From the IMG/VR virus record IMGVR_UViG_3300021437_000035, positions 1-43,303 of that record: a DNA stretch of 43,303 nt. One strand, 5' to 3'. The notes under the pieces were generated by a model. The model searched no databases and was not told the origin of the DNA. It saw only the letters and a program-made list of their open reading frames with translations. Position numbers and translations under genes: made by a program. The stretch comes from a virus. Positions 31,692-39,339 of this stretch are shown piece by piece (position 1 is the first letter of the stretch; each line of letters starts with the position of its first letter).

Positions 31692-32036
31692 TCAAGGCTC
31701 CTGTCGCTGCTTGAGGAGCAGCAGGTAATCGGGGTCGTCGAGGGGCACCAGCACGGCCTTGGTGGCCGCCATGTCGACGGCGATGCCGCTCGAGCGCTCG
31801 ACGACCTTGATCAGCGGCATGATCTGGGCGCCGAGGAAGGTGACCGGGTCGATCCCCTTCAGGTGCGCGCGGCAGACCTTCAGGCCCAGCACCATGTTCG
31901 TGAGTGGCTTGTCGGTGCGGTAGTGCTTCATCACGGCACGCGGCGGGAAGAACTGCAGCGCGAGCGCGCCGTCGGCCGGCGCGGTGCAGCCCTGGTGCTC
32001 ACACATCGGTGCGGGAGTGGCCGCTGTTTCGTTCAT
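31692..32036 (-). CDS. Leftward-operon protein with Cys/His cluster
   Basis: 114 residues. The N-terminal CEHQGCTAPAD and a later VCRAHLKG could form one zinc site; the rest is mixed helix/strand (PLIKVVERSSGIAVDM, AVLVPLDDPDYLLLL). ATG 32036 overlaps the upstream stop (ATGA). Longer upstream starts would read against the preceding gene. Role unknown. Confidence 0.65.
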   Translation of the reverse strand: MNETAATPAPMCEHQGCTAPADGALALQFFPPRAVMKHYRTDKPLTNMVLGLKVCRAHLKGIDPVTFLGAQIMPLIKVVERSSGIAVDMAATKAVLVPLDDPDYLLLLKQRQEP

Positions 32037-32284
32037 GGCACCACCGGCTGTCCGGGTGTGACCAGGCCGGCCTCGGCGAGCGCCGCATAGACCTCGTGCG
32101 CGAGGTCTCGACCCTTGACGATGAACATGGCGCTGTCGGCGTCGTCCCAGCCGCTGCCGTCGATGAACACGCTGACCGGGCCGGGATTCTTGGCCGCCTT
32201 CTGCAGCAACTGCCTGGTCGTGCCGTAGCCGGTGCGCAGCGGTATCTGCTGCGGGTGCCGCAGGGTGTCGGTGCTCATGGTCAT
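32033..32284 (-). CDS. Leftward-operon protein, function unknown
   Basis: 83 residues: helical N-terminal part (TTRQLLQKAAKNPG), a central VSVFIDGSGWDDADSAMFIV and helical C terminus (DLAHEVYAALAEAG). ATG 32284 overlaps the ParB-like stop (ATGA); ATG 32278 is an equal alternative. No family recognised. Confidence 0.6.
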   Translation of the reverse strand: MTMSTDTLRHPQQIPLRTGYGTTRQLLQKAAKNPGPVSVFIDGSGWDDADSAMFIVKGRDLAHEVYAALAEAGLVTPGQPVVP

Positions 32285-34323
32285 GCGGCCGAGCTGGTCG
32301 TGAACGGCCATGCTGCCTCGGCGGTGATGTGGCCATCCTGCGCGGCAGGCGGCTGTGCCGGCTTGTCGGTCTGATTGGTCTTGCGGCTGGGCTTGTTGGC
32401 CTTGCCGGTGAGCTTGGCGACATCGACGCCGGTGTCCCGGGCCACGGCGTCGGCCAGTGCCTTCTCGGGCGTCAGCTGCTCTTCGTCCTTGCCTTCGGCC
32501 GGCGATGGATTGCCTTGCGCGGCAGCGTCACTCGAAGGGGTAGAAGTGCCCTTGCTCGGCTTCTTGCGTGCAGGCGTCTTGCGCGGCGCGGCCTTCGGCT
32601 TGGCGGGCTCCACCACCTCGGCGAGCTGGGCGATCTCGGCGCGCAGGGCCTCGTCGACCTCGGCTTGAACCTCGCTGCGCAGCGCCGGTAGGTCGAACTC
32701 GATGTCGGCCGCCAGCGCGTCGGCCGTCTCGGGCTTCGCGGTCTTCCGCCAGGCATCCGTGTTGACCAGGTGACCGAGCAGCATCGTGATGCAGGCGCGG
32801 TTGAGGGCCTCGCCGTCGAGTTCGTCCAGGAAAATGCGGCCGCCGACCTTGGTGCTGCCCGTCGCCGCCCGCTCGAGCGCGTCGAAGTTCAGCTCGCTGG
32901 CTTCGTAGAGCATGTGCGCGAGCTCGTGCATCCAGACCTTGCTCTCGCTCGGGAAACCGAAGGCGTCGTCCGAGGCCAGGTGCTTCCACAGCGTGCCTGG
33001 CAGGCGCTCATACAGAAGTTTCTCGATGCGCCGGCGGCGCTGGGCTAGCAGATCTTCGGCGGTGATCGGCTTGCCCGGCTGGCCGGGCTTGCTCTTGGTG
33101 CTGGCGCGCAGCAGCCCCTTGGCCTTCAGCGCGGCTTTGACGTCGTCGAGCTTGGCCACCGTGATCGGCTCGTCGTCGTTGTCGCCCTTCACCACCATCG
33201 TGCCCTGGAAGTCCGCGCCGAGCAGGGTGCGCAGCGTCTTCTTGGAGCCGGTCAGCTCCTCGTCGGGCTTGGCCAGGTTGACGTGGCCGGTGTGGCGCAG
33301 GCTGTAGTCGTTCAGGTGCGCGCCGCCGAGCACCTTCTCCGCGGCTTTGCCGGTGAGCACCGTCTGCCCGGCCTCGCGCGCGTGGTCGAGCGTGCGCTGC
33401 GCGTGCGCCGCCACCTTCGACTGGTGGCAGGCGCTGTCGAGGCACATGTCGTCGGCGTTGCCGTCGCCGAACAGGTCGGGGTTGGCGCCGCTGCGTTTCT
33501 GACAGTCCTTGCACGCGCCGGCGGCGGGTACGAGCGTGGCGTCGGCGGGGTCGAAGCCGGCCTTCACCAGCTTGAGCATGAAATGCTGGCGCAGGTAGGC
33601 CACCGCCTGGCGGTGGGTGTAGGGCTCTCCGGCCCAGCCGCGCAGCAGATCGGGCAGCGCGCGCTCCTGCTCCGCGATGGCCATGCGGGCCAGCGGCTCG
33701 GCGACCTTCAGCTGGATCTTGTCGTCGAGAAACGCCTCCCGCGCAGCCGGGATCAGCTCCAGCAGCTTGAGCCGGCCGAAGACGAAGTTCGGCTTGTGGC
33801 CGATGCGCTCGGCGATCTGCTCGACGGTGAGGCCGCGCAGGCGCGGCGGCTTGAACTCCCCACCGCCCACGGGGCGCAGCAGCAGGTTCTCGTAGGCCTC
33901 GGCCTCCTCGAGCGGGTGCAGGTCGCTGCGGTCGACGTTCTCGGTCAGCGCGATCTCGGCCGCCTCGAAGTCGTCGAGAACGCGCGGGAATGCGGGGATG
34001 AGATAGGGCCCCTTGTAGTTGCCGCTGGCGGCGAGGATCTTGCAGGCCCGCCACCGCCGCTCGCCGACGACGATCTCGAACCGCGGCTCGCCGGGCTTCG
34101 CGCCCTCGATGCCGCGCACGACGATGGCCTGCTGCACGCCCTTGCGGGCGATGCTGTCGGCCAACTCCTGCAGTGCCTCGGCATCGAACCGCTTGCGCGG
34201 CTGAAACTTGCCCGGCCGCAGCAGATCGATCGGCAGCATCAGCGCCTCGATCTTGATGAAGGGCTCGGGTGCCGGGCCGGCCGGCTCGGTGATGACGGTG
34301 CTGTCGAGGCTGTCGGTACTCAT
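32281..34323 (-). CDS. ParB/Srx-domain protein (PRTRC ParB-like)
   Basis: 680-residue multidomain protein. An N-terminal ParB/sulfiredoxin fold (about 22-130) contains GERRWRA (87-93), the CTP-binding motif of ParB, and ENVDRSDLHPLEEAEAY; a helix-turn-helix follows at about 166-190. A cysteine cluster (CKDC near 270, MCLDSACH near 295) may bind zinc. The C-terminal third is Lys/Pro/Ala-rich. No ParA gene is present, so plasmid-like partition is unlikely; a role in regulation or as a nuclease is more probable. Largest gene of the leftward operon. Confidence 0.75.
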   Translation of the reverse strand: MSTDSLDSTVITEPAGPAPEPFIKIEALMLPIDLLRPGKFQPRKRFDAEALQELADSIARKGVQQAIVVRGIEGAKPGEPRFEIVVGERRWRACKILAASGNYKGPYLIPAFPRVLDDFEAAEIALTENVDRSDLHPLEEAEAYENLLLRPVGGGEFKPPRLRGLTVEQIAERIGHKPNFVFGRLKLLELIPAAREAFLDDKIQLKVAEPLARMAIAEQERALPDLLRGWAGEPYTHRQAVAYLRQHFMLKLVKAGFDPADATLVPAAGACKDCQKRSGANPDLFGDGNADDMCLDSACHQSKVAAHAQRTLDHAREAGQTVLTGKAAEKVLGGAHLNDYSLRHTGHVNLAKPDEELTGSKKTLRTLLGADFQGTMVVKGDNDDEPITVAKLDDVKAALKAKGLLRASTKSKPGQPGKPITAEDLLAQRRRRIEKLLYERLPGTLWKHLASDDAFGFPSESKVWMHELAHMLYEASELNFDALERAATGSTKVGGRIFLDELDGEALNRACITMLLGHLVNTDAWRKTAKPETADALAADIEFDLPALRSEVQAEVDEALRAEIAQLAEVVEPAKPKAAPRKTPARKKPSKGTSTPSSDAAAQGNPSPAEGKDEEQLTPEKALADAVARDTGVDVAKLTGKANKPSRKTNQTDKPAQPPAAQDGHITAEAAWPFTTSSAA

Positions 34324-34384
34324 GCGATTCCTTCACTGCGAAGTGACGGCGCTGCGCGACCGCGCGGCGCTCGTGGGTTGTGCT

Positions 34385-35152
34385 CTACGGCTGGCTGGCC
34401 TTCTTCCGCTCGGCGACCGTGGCTGCCACGGTGGCCTCGGCCCAGTACACGCGGCGGCCCTGGCTGTAGTCGGCGCGCGGCAGGTGCCTGCTGTGCACGA
34501 GGTTGTGCACGCGCTGCGTGGAGATGTCGCCCAGGCGCTGAGCGAACTGCTCGACGCTCACCCAGTCGGCCGGGATCGGCAGCGGCGTGATCTTGGGCAG
34601 GTGGCGCGTGCGCCTGGTCCTGTCGGCGAGCAGCTCGCAGATGCGCTCGGCCTGCGCCTCGCTCCATAGCGCCGGGTACTGGGCGCGGCCGGGCTGCTCG
34701 GCTTTCTCGACAGTGCCGGCGAGGATCAGCACGCTGATGAAGCTCGGGCTGAAACCCGAACGCTCGGACAGCTGCTTGATCGTCACCATGCCCGGCGGCG
34801 GCACGAAGGGCTTGATGTTGCGCTTCGCCTTGGGCTTGGCCCCGGCGTTGGTGGAGGGCACCGGTGCCGGGGCAGGCACGGCCACGGCCGATTCCCGCCG
34901 CGCGCTGGGCATCGGGTCCGGCCGGCGCATCAGGTGCGGCGCCGGTGACGACGGGCGGCTGTAGACCGGCAGGCTCTGTGCCCGGCTCTTCAGCGTGGGC
35001 GGCGTGCTGGCCTGGGTGCCGGCGTTGCGAACGTAGTGCAGCAGCGCGCGGCCGATCTGCACCGCCAGCTTGAGGTTGTGCTCGGCCACCGGTGCGGTGG
35101 CCAGGCTGGCCAGGCCGAGCTCGCACTCGCGGATGCTGGGCAGGCCGCTCAT
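34385..35152 (-). CDS. Putative DNA-binding protein with two HTH modules
   Basis: 255 residues. After a helical N terminus and a Pro/Ala/Ser-rich linker (about 75-110) come two helix-turn-helix segments: MVTIKQLSERSGFSPSFIS with VLILAGTVEKA, and WVSVEQFAQRLG followed by QRVHNLVHSRHLPRADYSQ. The paired modules suggest binding of two half-sites. It lies upstream of the ParB-like gene with a 61-bp gap. Function unknown. Confidence 0.6.
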   Translation of the reverse strand: MSGLPSIRECELGLASLATAPVAEHNLKLAVQIGRALLHYVRNAGTQASTPPTLKSRAQSLPVYSRPSSPAPHLMRRPDPMPSARRESAVAVPAPAPVPSTNAGAKPKAKRNIKPFVPPPGMVTIKQLSERSGFSPSFISVLILAGTVEKAEQPGRAQYPALWSEAQAERICELLADRTRRTRHLPKITPLPIPADWVSVEQFAQRLGDISTQRVHNLVHSRHLPRADYSQGRRVYWAEATVAATVAERKKASQP

Positions 35153-35547
35153 CGGGCAACCTTGCGCAGCAGATAGGGGTGCACCGGGTGCGCTTCGAAG
35201 ATGCCGGCGCCCAGCGCATAGGCCAGGGCCTCGCTGGCCATGTCCAGCAGCTCGCCAGGCACCTCACGCAGGTCGACCAGCGGGCGGATGTCGTAGTAGC
35301 GCACGCCGTCGAACTCGACGGCGATGCCATCGGACTCGATGTCGCTGATCACCGCGCGCTCGGCGATGTGGCGGGCGCTGGATTCAAGTGCGCGCGCCAG
35401 GCGCCAGCGCTCGAGTGTGCCGCAGGCCGAGACGGAGCCGAGGTACACGCGCACGTCGGAGCCGCACCAGTCGGTGCACTCGCACGGCTCCAGGCGCTTG
35501 CACGGCTGCGAGCCCTGGGGGTCGCTGGGGTCGATCGTCTGAGGCAT
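35149..35547 (-). CDS. Leftward-operon protein, cysteine-rich N terminus
   Basis: 132 residues. Cysteines at about 16, 22, 24, 28 and 42 (CKRLEPCECTDWC) suggest a metal site; the rest is alpha/beta with VYLGSVSACGTLERWRLA and IAVEFDGVRYYDIRPLVD. The stop overlaps the next gene (ATGA). Recognised only as a phage early protein of unknown role. Confidence 0.65.
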   Translation of the reverse strand: MPQTIDPSDPQGSQPCKRLEPCECTDWCGSDVRVYLGSVSACGTLERWRLARALESSARHIAERAVISDIESDGIAVEFDGVRYYDIRPLVDLREVPGELLDMASEALAYALGAGIFEAHPVHPYLLRKVAR

Positions 35548-35550
35548 GGC

Positions 35551-35835
35551 TCAGTCCTCCTCGCGCTCGCCTGCGGCGGCGCGCTTGCGGTCAAACAGTT
35601 CGGGCGGCGGCCTGCGCCTGGGCGCGAACGCCGGCGCCCGCCGTACCTTGGCGGGCTGTTCGGGCCCCGAACCCACCCGCTCGGCGCGCCGCTGCAACAG
35701 CCCGGCCTGCAGGCGCACCAGCGCGGCGAGCAGCGGGCGAGCCATCGTGGCCTCGTAGGTGTCGGGCCAGTTGCGCCGCCGCCGCTGCTGCCACGCCTTG
35801 CGCAGCAGCTCGTCGGGCATGTCGGCGCGGAACAT
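35551..35835 (-). CDS. Basic leftward-operon protein
   Basis: 94 residues, very Arg-rich: MFRADMPDELLRKAWQQRR, NWPDTYEATMARPLLAALV and a Pro/Arg tail. It probably binds nucleic acid. Starts at ATG 35835, ends 3 bp before the next gene. No family recognised. Confidence 0.6.
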   Translation of the reverse strand: MFRADMPDELLRKAWQQRRRRNWPDTYEATMARPLLAALVRLQAGLLQRRAERVGSGPEQPAKVRRAPAFAPRRRPPPELFDRKRAAAGEREED

Positions 35836-35841
35836 GGCGGC

Positions 35842-36081
35842 TCACGCGTGCAGCCCGGGGAAGTCGAGCAGCCGGCCTTCGCTGCCGCACGCGCCGTGGG
35901 GCGCGCGAGCCACGCGGATGTCGACCACCCGGCCCGCGGCTGCCACCTCGGGGTGCGTGCAGTAGCGCGCCTGGCCCAGCACCGCGACGTGCGTGCACAG
36001 GCGGCAGGCGCCGTAGTCCATCACCTTGGCCAGGCGCTCGTCGACGGCGAAGGCCAGGCCGGCCAGCTCGGCCGAGATCAC
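35842..36081 (-). CDS. Small Cys-rich early protein
   Basis: 79 residues with CRLCTHVAVLGQARYC and a later GACGSEG, a pattern of small zinc-binding proteins found in several phage early operons (YCTHPEV, then VRVARAPHGACG). Start overlaps the upstream stop (ATGA at 36078). Function unknown. Confidence 0.65.
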   Translation of the reverse strand: MISAELAGLAFAVDERLAKVMDYGACRLCTHVAVLGQARYCTHPEVAAAGRVVDIRVARAPHGACGSEGRLLDFPGLHA

Positions 36082-36506
36082 GACAGGCGCCCCAGCTGGA
36101 TCGCCACCACCGCGATCAGCCAGCCGCCGCCCAGGCCGGCCAGGCCGAACAGCGCCGCGCCCCAGCGAAAGCCGCTGCGCCAGCCCGCACCGCGGCCCTG
36201 GCGCACGCCCTGCAGCAGGCCGGCGGAGCGCGCGGCGCGCAGCGCGATGGTGAGCGAGTCGTCGCTGGTTTCGCGGAGCTCGCGCACCTGGGCCTCGCGG
36301 CCGAGCTCGTGCTCGATGGCGCGCTCGGGGGCCAGGCGCCGCTGGCGCGCCCGGTCGGCGACGGCCGGGTCGGGGAAGGGGATCGGCTCGGGCGCGGCAG
36401 CCAGCCTGGGGCTTTCGAGCGGGAGATCGATGTGTGCACCGCTGCGCGGAGGCGCAAAAGCCATCGGGCGCAGCGGGTCGGGCAGGTCGGCGAAGCGACG
36501 GTTCAT
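36078..36506 (-). CDS. Early protein with C-terminal membrane span
   Basis: 142 residues: Pro-rich N-terminal third (PDPLRPMAFAPPRSG), a charged middle (RQRRLAPERAIEHELGREAQ) and a terminal hydrophobic helix, WGAALFGLAGLGGGWLIAVVA, so it is a tail-anchored membrane protein. ATG 36506 is preferred over an earlier ATG at 36521. Possible role in host takeover or exclusion is inference. Confidence 0.6.
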   Translation of the reverse strand: MNRRFADLPDPLRPMAFAPPRSGAHIDLPLESPRLAAAPEPIPFPDPAVADRARQRRLAPERAIEHELGREAQVRELRETSDDSLTIALRAARSAGLLQGVRQGRGAGWRSGFRWGAALFGLAGLGGGWLIAVVAIQLGRLS

Positions 36507-36531
36507 GGCGGCGGCCTCCATGGCGCGGCGG

Positions 36532-36675
36532 TCAGGGCAAGGGGATGGAGTCCAGCCAGCCGGCCAGGCCCCACAGAAAGACGATCAGCAGGAACACCAG
36601 CGGCCAGCGCACCCGCGGGCTGCGTGCACACCAGCGCTCGAGCGGCGAGGGCTCGGGGAGCTCGTAGCGGCTCAT
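36532..36675 (-). CDS. Tiny membrane protein
   Basis: 47 residues: MSRYELPEPSPLERWCARS, then one membrane span VRWPLVFLLIVFLWGLAGW. ATG 36675 overlaps the upstream stop by 4 bp (ATGA), which supports translation. Function unknown. Confidence 0.55.
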   Translation of the reverse strand: MSRYELPEPSPLERWCARSPRVRWPLVFLLIVFLWGLAGWLDSIPLP

Positions 36676-36920
36676 CGGCGGGCCTCGCTCGCGGCGGGGT
36701 CGACGGGTTGCAGGGTCTTGTCGTGGCCCGGGGCGGCTTCGAAGTCCTCGGGGTCGCCACCGCCGCAGCCGGCGAGGGCGCCGAGCAGGGCCATGACGAC
36801 GAGGACGATGGCGACGGCGAGCATCCGGCGGGCCGCGATGCGCACCGCCAGGCAGAAGACCAGGCGGCGGCGGAAGCGCTCGTCGCCGAGCGCGAGGTAG
36901 AGGCACTCGGCGGGGCTCAT
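36672..36920 (-). CDS. Membrane protein/lipoprotein-like, CGGGDP motif
   Basis: 82 residues. A basic N-terminal part (about 1-32) precedes a hydrophobic segment, MLAVAIVLVVMALLGALAGC, that ends like a lipobox. The outer part CGGGDPEDFEAAPGHDK resembles the start of the lipoprotein at 25283-25426 (CGGGDP followed by PGH). The signal is unusually far from the start, so it may remain a membrane anchor. Coupled to both neighbours by overlaps. Confidence 0.6.
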   Translation of the reverse strand: MSPAECLYLALGDERFRRRLVFCLAVRIAARRMLAVAIVLVVMALLGALAGCGGGDPEDFEAAPGHDKTLQPVDPAASEARR

Positions 36921-37318
36921 GACCGGCGCCCCTTGCGCTGGCGCGCCACGGCGAGCTGGTGGCCGAGGGCGAGGAATTCGCGGTCGTTCTCGCCGCGCCT
37001 GGCGTAGCCGCGCAGCAAGTCCATCAGGACCTCGACGTGCTCCTCGTCGGCGTTGGCCAGCAGGCTCGACAGGTACACGGGGGCCTTCTTGGCCCACACG
37101 CCGTCGTTATAGAGGTTCAGCACCACGGCCTGCAGGCGCAGGGCGGTGCTGTGGCACTGGACGATCTTGTCGCGGTGGACGAGGAAGGGGGATTCGCCGC
37201 CGGCGATGCGCTCGCGCTCGGTGCGCTGGCGGTGCTGCTCGGCGGCTACCGCCTCGGCGTAGGTGGTCGGGGGCGCCGCTGCGGGGGCGCCGGCCGTGGG
37301 AAGTTCGGTGAAGGACAT
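36917..37318 (-). CDS. First gene of the leftward operon, function unknown
   Basis: 133 residues: Ala/Pro-rich N terminus, a helical EQHRQRTERERIAGGE, and a C-terminal region ALRLQAVVLNLYNDGVW and LLANADEEHVEVLMDLL. AGGAG lies upstream of ATG 37318. It is the promoter-proximal gene of the PL transcript, where lambda has N, but its length and lack of an Arg-rich start do not suggest an N-type antiterminator. Function unknown. Confidence 0.65.
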   Translation of the reverse strand: MSFTELPTAGAPAAAPPTTYAEAVAAEQHRQRTERERIAGGESPFLVHRDKIVQCHSTALRLQAVVLNLYNDGVWAKKAPVYLSSLLANADEEHVEVLMDLLRGYARRGENDREFLALGHQLAVARQRKGRRS

Positions 37319-37353
37319 TTCCGCTCCTGTCGCCCGGGGTGGGCGTGGAGCGG

Positions 37354-37397
37354 ATGATGCGTTAACGCATCAGACCTGTCAATACGTCAACGCATCA
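37354..37397 (-). promoter_or_regulatory. PL promoter with two operators (OL)
   Basis: On the minus strand a perfect -35 TTGACA (37382-37377) is followed after 17 bp by a -10-like CATCAT (37359-37354). An 18-bp perfect palindrome TGATGCGTTAACGCATCA (37355-37372) lies between and over them, and a second, 14/18 match (37380-37397) covers the -35. The two sites are 25 bp apart, as in OR. Repressor binding would block the leftward operon, including the integron. Confidence 0.8.
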
Positions 37398-37416
37398 TTC
37401 TTTGCGGCTCGACCGA

Positions 37417-37731
37417 TCAATTCGGGAAGCGGTGCCGATCGCTGGCAATTGGGTCGTCAACGTCGATCTGCTTCCAGCCGCGGCGCAGGTAGCGGCGTTC
37501 AAGGATTCCCTTGGCGGCGAACACGTACACGAGCCACAGTGGGATGCCGATGAAGGCGCCGGGTCCGCCACTCAACAGCGCCGCGCCGAAGATGAGCGCG
37601 ACTTGGAGCGCGACATGACCCCACAAGCCTTTCACGAGCATGTAGACCCAGCCGAAGAGGAGGACCCACAACCAGGTGAGAGGACTCACTTCCTCGCGAT
37701 AACCGTTGCCGGGATTCTCGAATCTGGACAT
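37417..37731 (-). CDS. Membrane protein co-expressed with repressor
   Basis: 104 residues with two or three membrane segments (WLWVLLFGWVYMLVKGLW, ALQVALIFGAALLSG, AFIGIPLWLVYVFAA) and a basic aromatic tail ERRYLRRGWK. GGAGG precedes ATG 37731. It lies 25 bp after the repressor stop and on the same strand, so it is probably made in the lysogen, where lambda has rexAB. A superinfection-exclusion role is plausible but unproven. Confidence 0.65.
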   Translation of the reverse strand: MSRFENPGNGYREEVSPLTWLWVLLFGWVYMLVKGLWGHVALQVALIFGAALLSGGPGAFIGIPLWLVYVFAAKGILERRYLRRGWKQIDVDDPIASDRHRFPN

Positions 37732-37756
37732 CTTTCAATCCTCCCATCTAACACGC

Positions 37757-38110
37757 TCAGTTGCCCTTTCTTGGGCGTGCGGCGGCAGCCATCGCCTTCC
37801 CGGCTGCAATGAGTGCTTCGCGCTGCGGTTCGTCGAGCGCGTCCATGATGCGCACCAGCTCGCGTACTTCCATCCGAGAACTGAGGGGCACTTCACCAAG
37901 AAGCTCGCTGGGCGTGACGTCGAGCACTCGTGCGAGTGCAACAAAACTCGCAACCTCCATCGTGTCGGACTTCCTCGAGAGGTAGCGATTCAAAGTCGGC
38001 TGAGGTACGCCGGCCGCAATGGCCAGAGCGCGTTCTGACGCAAAGCCGCGCTGTACGCGTAGCTTTTCAATGATCTCGCGGGGGTCCGCTGAGCCGAAGG
38101 GGTTATGCAC
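37757..38110 (-). CDS. CI-like phage repressor
   Basis: Maintains lysogeny by binding OL and OR. About 117 residues: an HTH_3-type domain with SERALAIAAGVPQPTLNRYL and a helical region VASFVALARVLDVTPSELLG, then a short C terminus with no LexA-type peptidase domain. Unlike lambda CI it therefore has no visible self-cleavage module, and induction must work another way. An in-frame ATG at 38161 exists, but it would place operator sequence in the coding region; GTG 38110 is preferred, with modest confidence. Confidence 0.8.
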   Translation of the reverse strand: MHNPFGSADPREIIEKLRVQRGFASERALAIAAGVPQPTLNRYLSRKSDTMEVASFVALARVLDVTPSELLGEVPLSSRMEVRELVRIMDALDEPQREALIAAGKAMAAAARPRKGN

Positions 38111-38133
38111 ATACGCATTCTGTGGCGCATGGC

Positions 38134-38185
38134 TTGCGTCAATGATGCGTTGATGTATCATGCGGCGCTATGCTTCAACGCATCG
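38134..38185. promoter_or_regulatory. OR: PR promoter and two operators
   Basis: Rightward -35 TTGCGT (38134-38139), 16-bp spacer, -10 TATCAT (38156-38161). Operator 1, TGATGCGTTGATGTATCA (38143-38160), matches the perfect OL palindrome at 15 of 18 bases; operator 2 (38168-38185, 13 of 18) overlaps the cro start codon. Their spacing is 25 bp as in OL. The -10 ends 8 bp before the cro ATG, so cro mRNA may be nearly leaderless. Confidence 0.75.
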
Positions 38186-38391
38186 ATTTCGCGAAATTGA
38201 CTCGTGTCTTGCTGCAAAGCGGGCGCTACACGACAGCAAGCCTCGGGCGTGAACTCGGTGTGACCCAGCCTTCCATCAGCAGGCTCGCAAATGGCAAGAC
38301 GCGATCGGTGTCGGCCGACGTGGGCATTGGCTTGATCGTGCTGGCCGGAGGTCGGGTGGAAATGCCTGAGCCGGGTGGTCAAGGGTTGTAA
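38170..38391 (+). CDS. cro: Cro-like regulator
   Basis: 73-residue DNA-binding protein, divergent from the repressor gene. The HTH is TASLGRELGVTQPSISRLA, followed by a short VSADVGIGLIVLAGG strand region. It would favour lytic growth by occupying OR and OL. The start codon lies inside the second OR operator and close to the predicted transcript start, so there is little or no leader. Confidence 0.75.
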   Translation: MLQRIDFAKLTRVLLQSGRYTTASLGRELGVTQPSISRLANGKTRSVSADVGIGLIVLAGGRVEMPEPGGQGL

Positions 38392-38396
38392 TGCCG

Positions 38397-38687
38397 TCAC
38401 TGGGTCAACTCGAATCCGGGCGCTCGCTTATGCCGTGCGCTGCCGACGTGCGTGAGCCACACCTCGACGCGCAAATCGTCCGGCGACCGCCATTCGTGGA
38501 TTACCAGTTCGACGCCCCACGCGCTGGTGCTACTGAGGTAGATCACTTCGCCTTTGCGCGGCAGTGGCGCGCTAAGCGGCAGGTAATGGGGTGCGCGCCG
38601 CCGCGTTGGCAGCAGATGCTCCTGCTCGTCGGCCACACAGAGGTGAATCTCGATACGCGGGGTGGTCGCAGCGTGTTCGTCGCTCAT
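38397..38687 (-). CDS. Small protein convergent with cro, function unknown
   Basis: 96 residues: IEIHLCVADEQEHLLP, then LPRKGEVIYLSSTSAWGVE and SPDDLRVEVWLTHVG, a small beta protein. It reads against Cro and ends 5 bp from its stop. The related small ORF at 38975-39235 has the same order of motifs, suggesting paralogues. A competing plus-strand ORF here (38391-38822) has poor composition and is rejected. Confidence 0.5.
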   Translation of the reverse strand: MSDEHAATTPRIEIHLCVADEQEHLLPTRRRAPHYLPLSAPLPRKGEVIYLSSTSAWGVELVIHEWRSPDDLRVEVWLTHVGSARHKRAPGFELTQ

Positions 38688-38974
38688 AGGTCCCCGGAAA
38701 TGCGAGTCGTCGGAACCGAAAACAATCGGCCGAAAGATGCAGATCCACATCCCCAGGATGGGCGTTTCGTGTTGGTTCCGTTGCAGAGAGTGGCCGAGGA
38801 TGGGGTGCAACGTGCAGCGTGAGCGCTTCGTGCCCGCGTACAAGCAGCGCCGGCAGCGGCGCGACGCGATTGATCCGCAGACGAAGCAGCTGTATGCACT
38901 GCGAGAGACCATGGTGCCGACCTGCATTGGCTCCATATCCTCCGGCGCTACGCGGGCCGAGCTCGTCGCTGCTC

Positions 38975-39235
38975 TCAATGCACGAGCGTCAGCGCTGGCC
39001 GCCTTTCGAGTCCATTCAGCGAGTCTTCCCGAGCGAGAACCACGGCCAGGCGCGCAGGTGAGGATCGATCCGCCGGGAACACGATCGTCCGATGCACCCC
39101 CGCCCAATGCGTCTGGCCAAAGCGCAGCGAGTCGCCGACTGCTGGAACGATCGGCATGCTTCTGCCATTGGGCTCGGCGGCAATTCGGTCGATTTCTTCG
39201 CGCTCGTCGCTCGGAATGATGAGATCGATTTCCAT
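38975..39235 (-). CDS. Small protein, possible paralogue of 38397-38687
   Basis: 86 residues, MEIDLIIPSDEREEIDRIA, then MPIVPAVGDSLRFGQTHWA and SSPARLAVVLARED. The arrangement (acidic start, short beta segment with Gly-Asp/Glu, aromatic Trp, S-P-x-x-L) parallels the gene at 38397-38687. GGGGGG precedes the ATG. The 287 bp between the two genes hold no convincing minus-strand gene; a plus-strand ORF there is doubtful. Confidence 0.5.
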   Translation of the reverse strand: MEIDLIIPSDEREEIDRIAAEPNGRSMPIVPAVGDSLRFGQTHWAGVHRTIVFPADRSSPARLAVVLAREDSLNGLERRPALTLVH

Positions 39236-39262
39236 GGGTGCCCCCCTGTGCTGTGCTGTGTC

Positions 39263-39277
39263 CTGGGAAGTTCCCAG
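39263..39277. promoter_or_regulatory. 15-bp perfect palindrome upstream of cII
   Basis: CTGGGAAGTTCCCAG, perfectly symmetrical around a central G, lies in the 143-bp gap between the leftward ORF and cII. Candidate binding site for a dimeric regulator; it does not match the OL/OR operator. Confidence 0.4.
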
Positions 39278-39339
39278 CGTAGCGCAGGCGGGGCTGCCCG
39301 CCATGGTTGTCTCCTCCGAGGCTCTCGCCTTGGACTTGT

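Noticed and set aside
37256-37264. Further GGCGTAGGT match upstream of the first leftward gene's coding end
   Set aside because: Only 9 bases match the attP-like 12-mer and it is in coding sequence; 9-mers of this composition are expected by chance.
38391-38822. Plus-strand ORF directly after cro
   Set aside because: Overlaps the leftward gene at 38397-38687, which has the more natural composition.
38801-39219. Plus-strand ORF between the two leftward small genes
   Set aside because: First half has reasonable composition (VQRERFVPAYKQRRQRR) but it overlaps the better leftward ORF, lacks a clear ribosome site and ends in low-complexity sequence. Left undecided.
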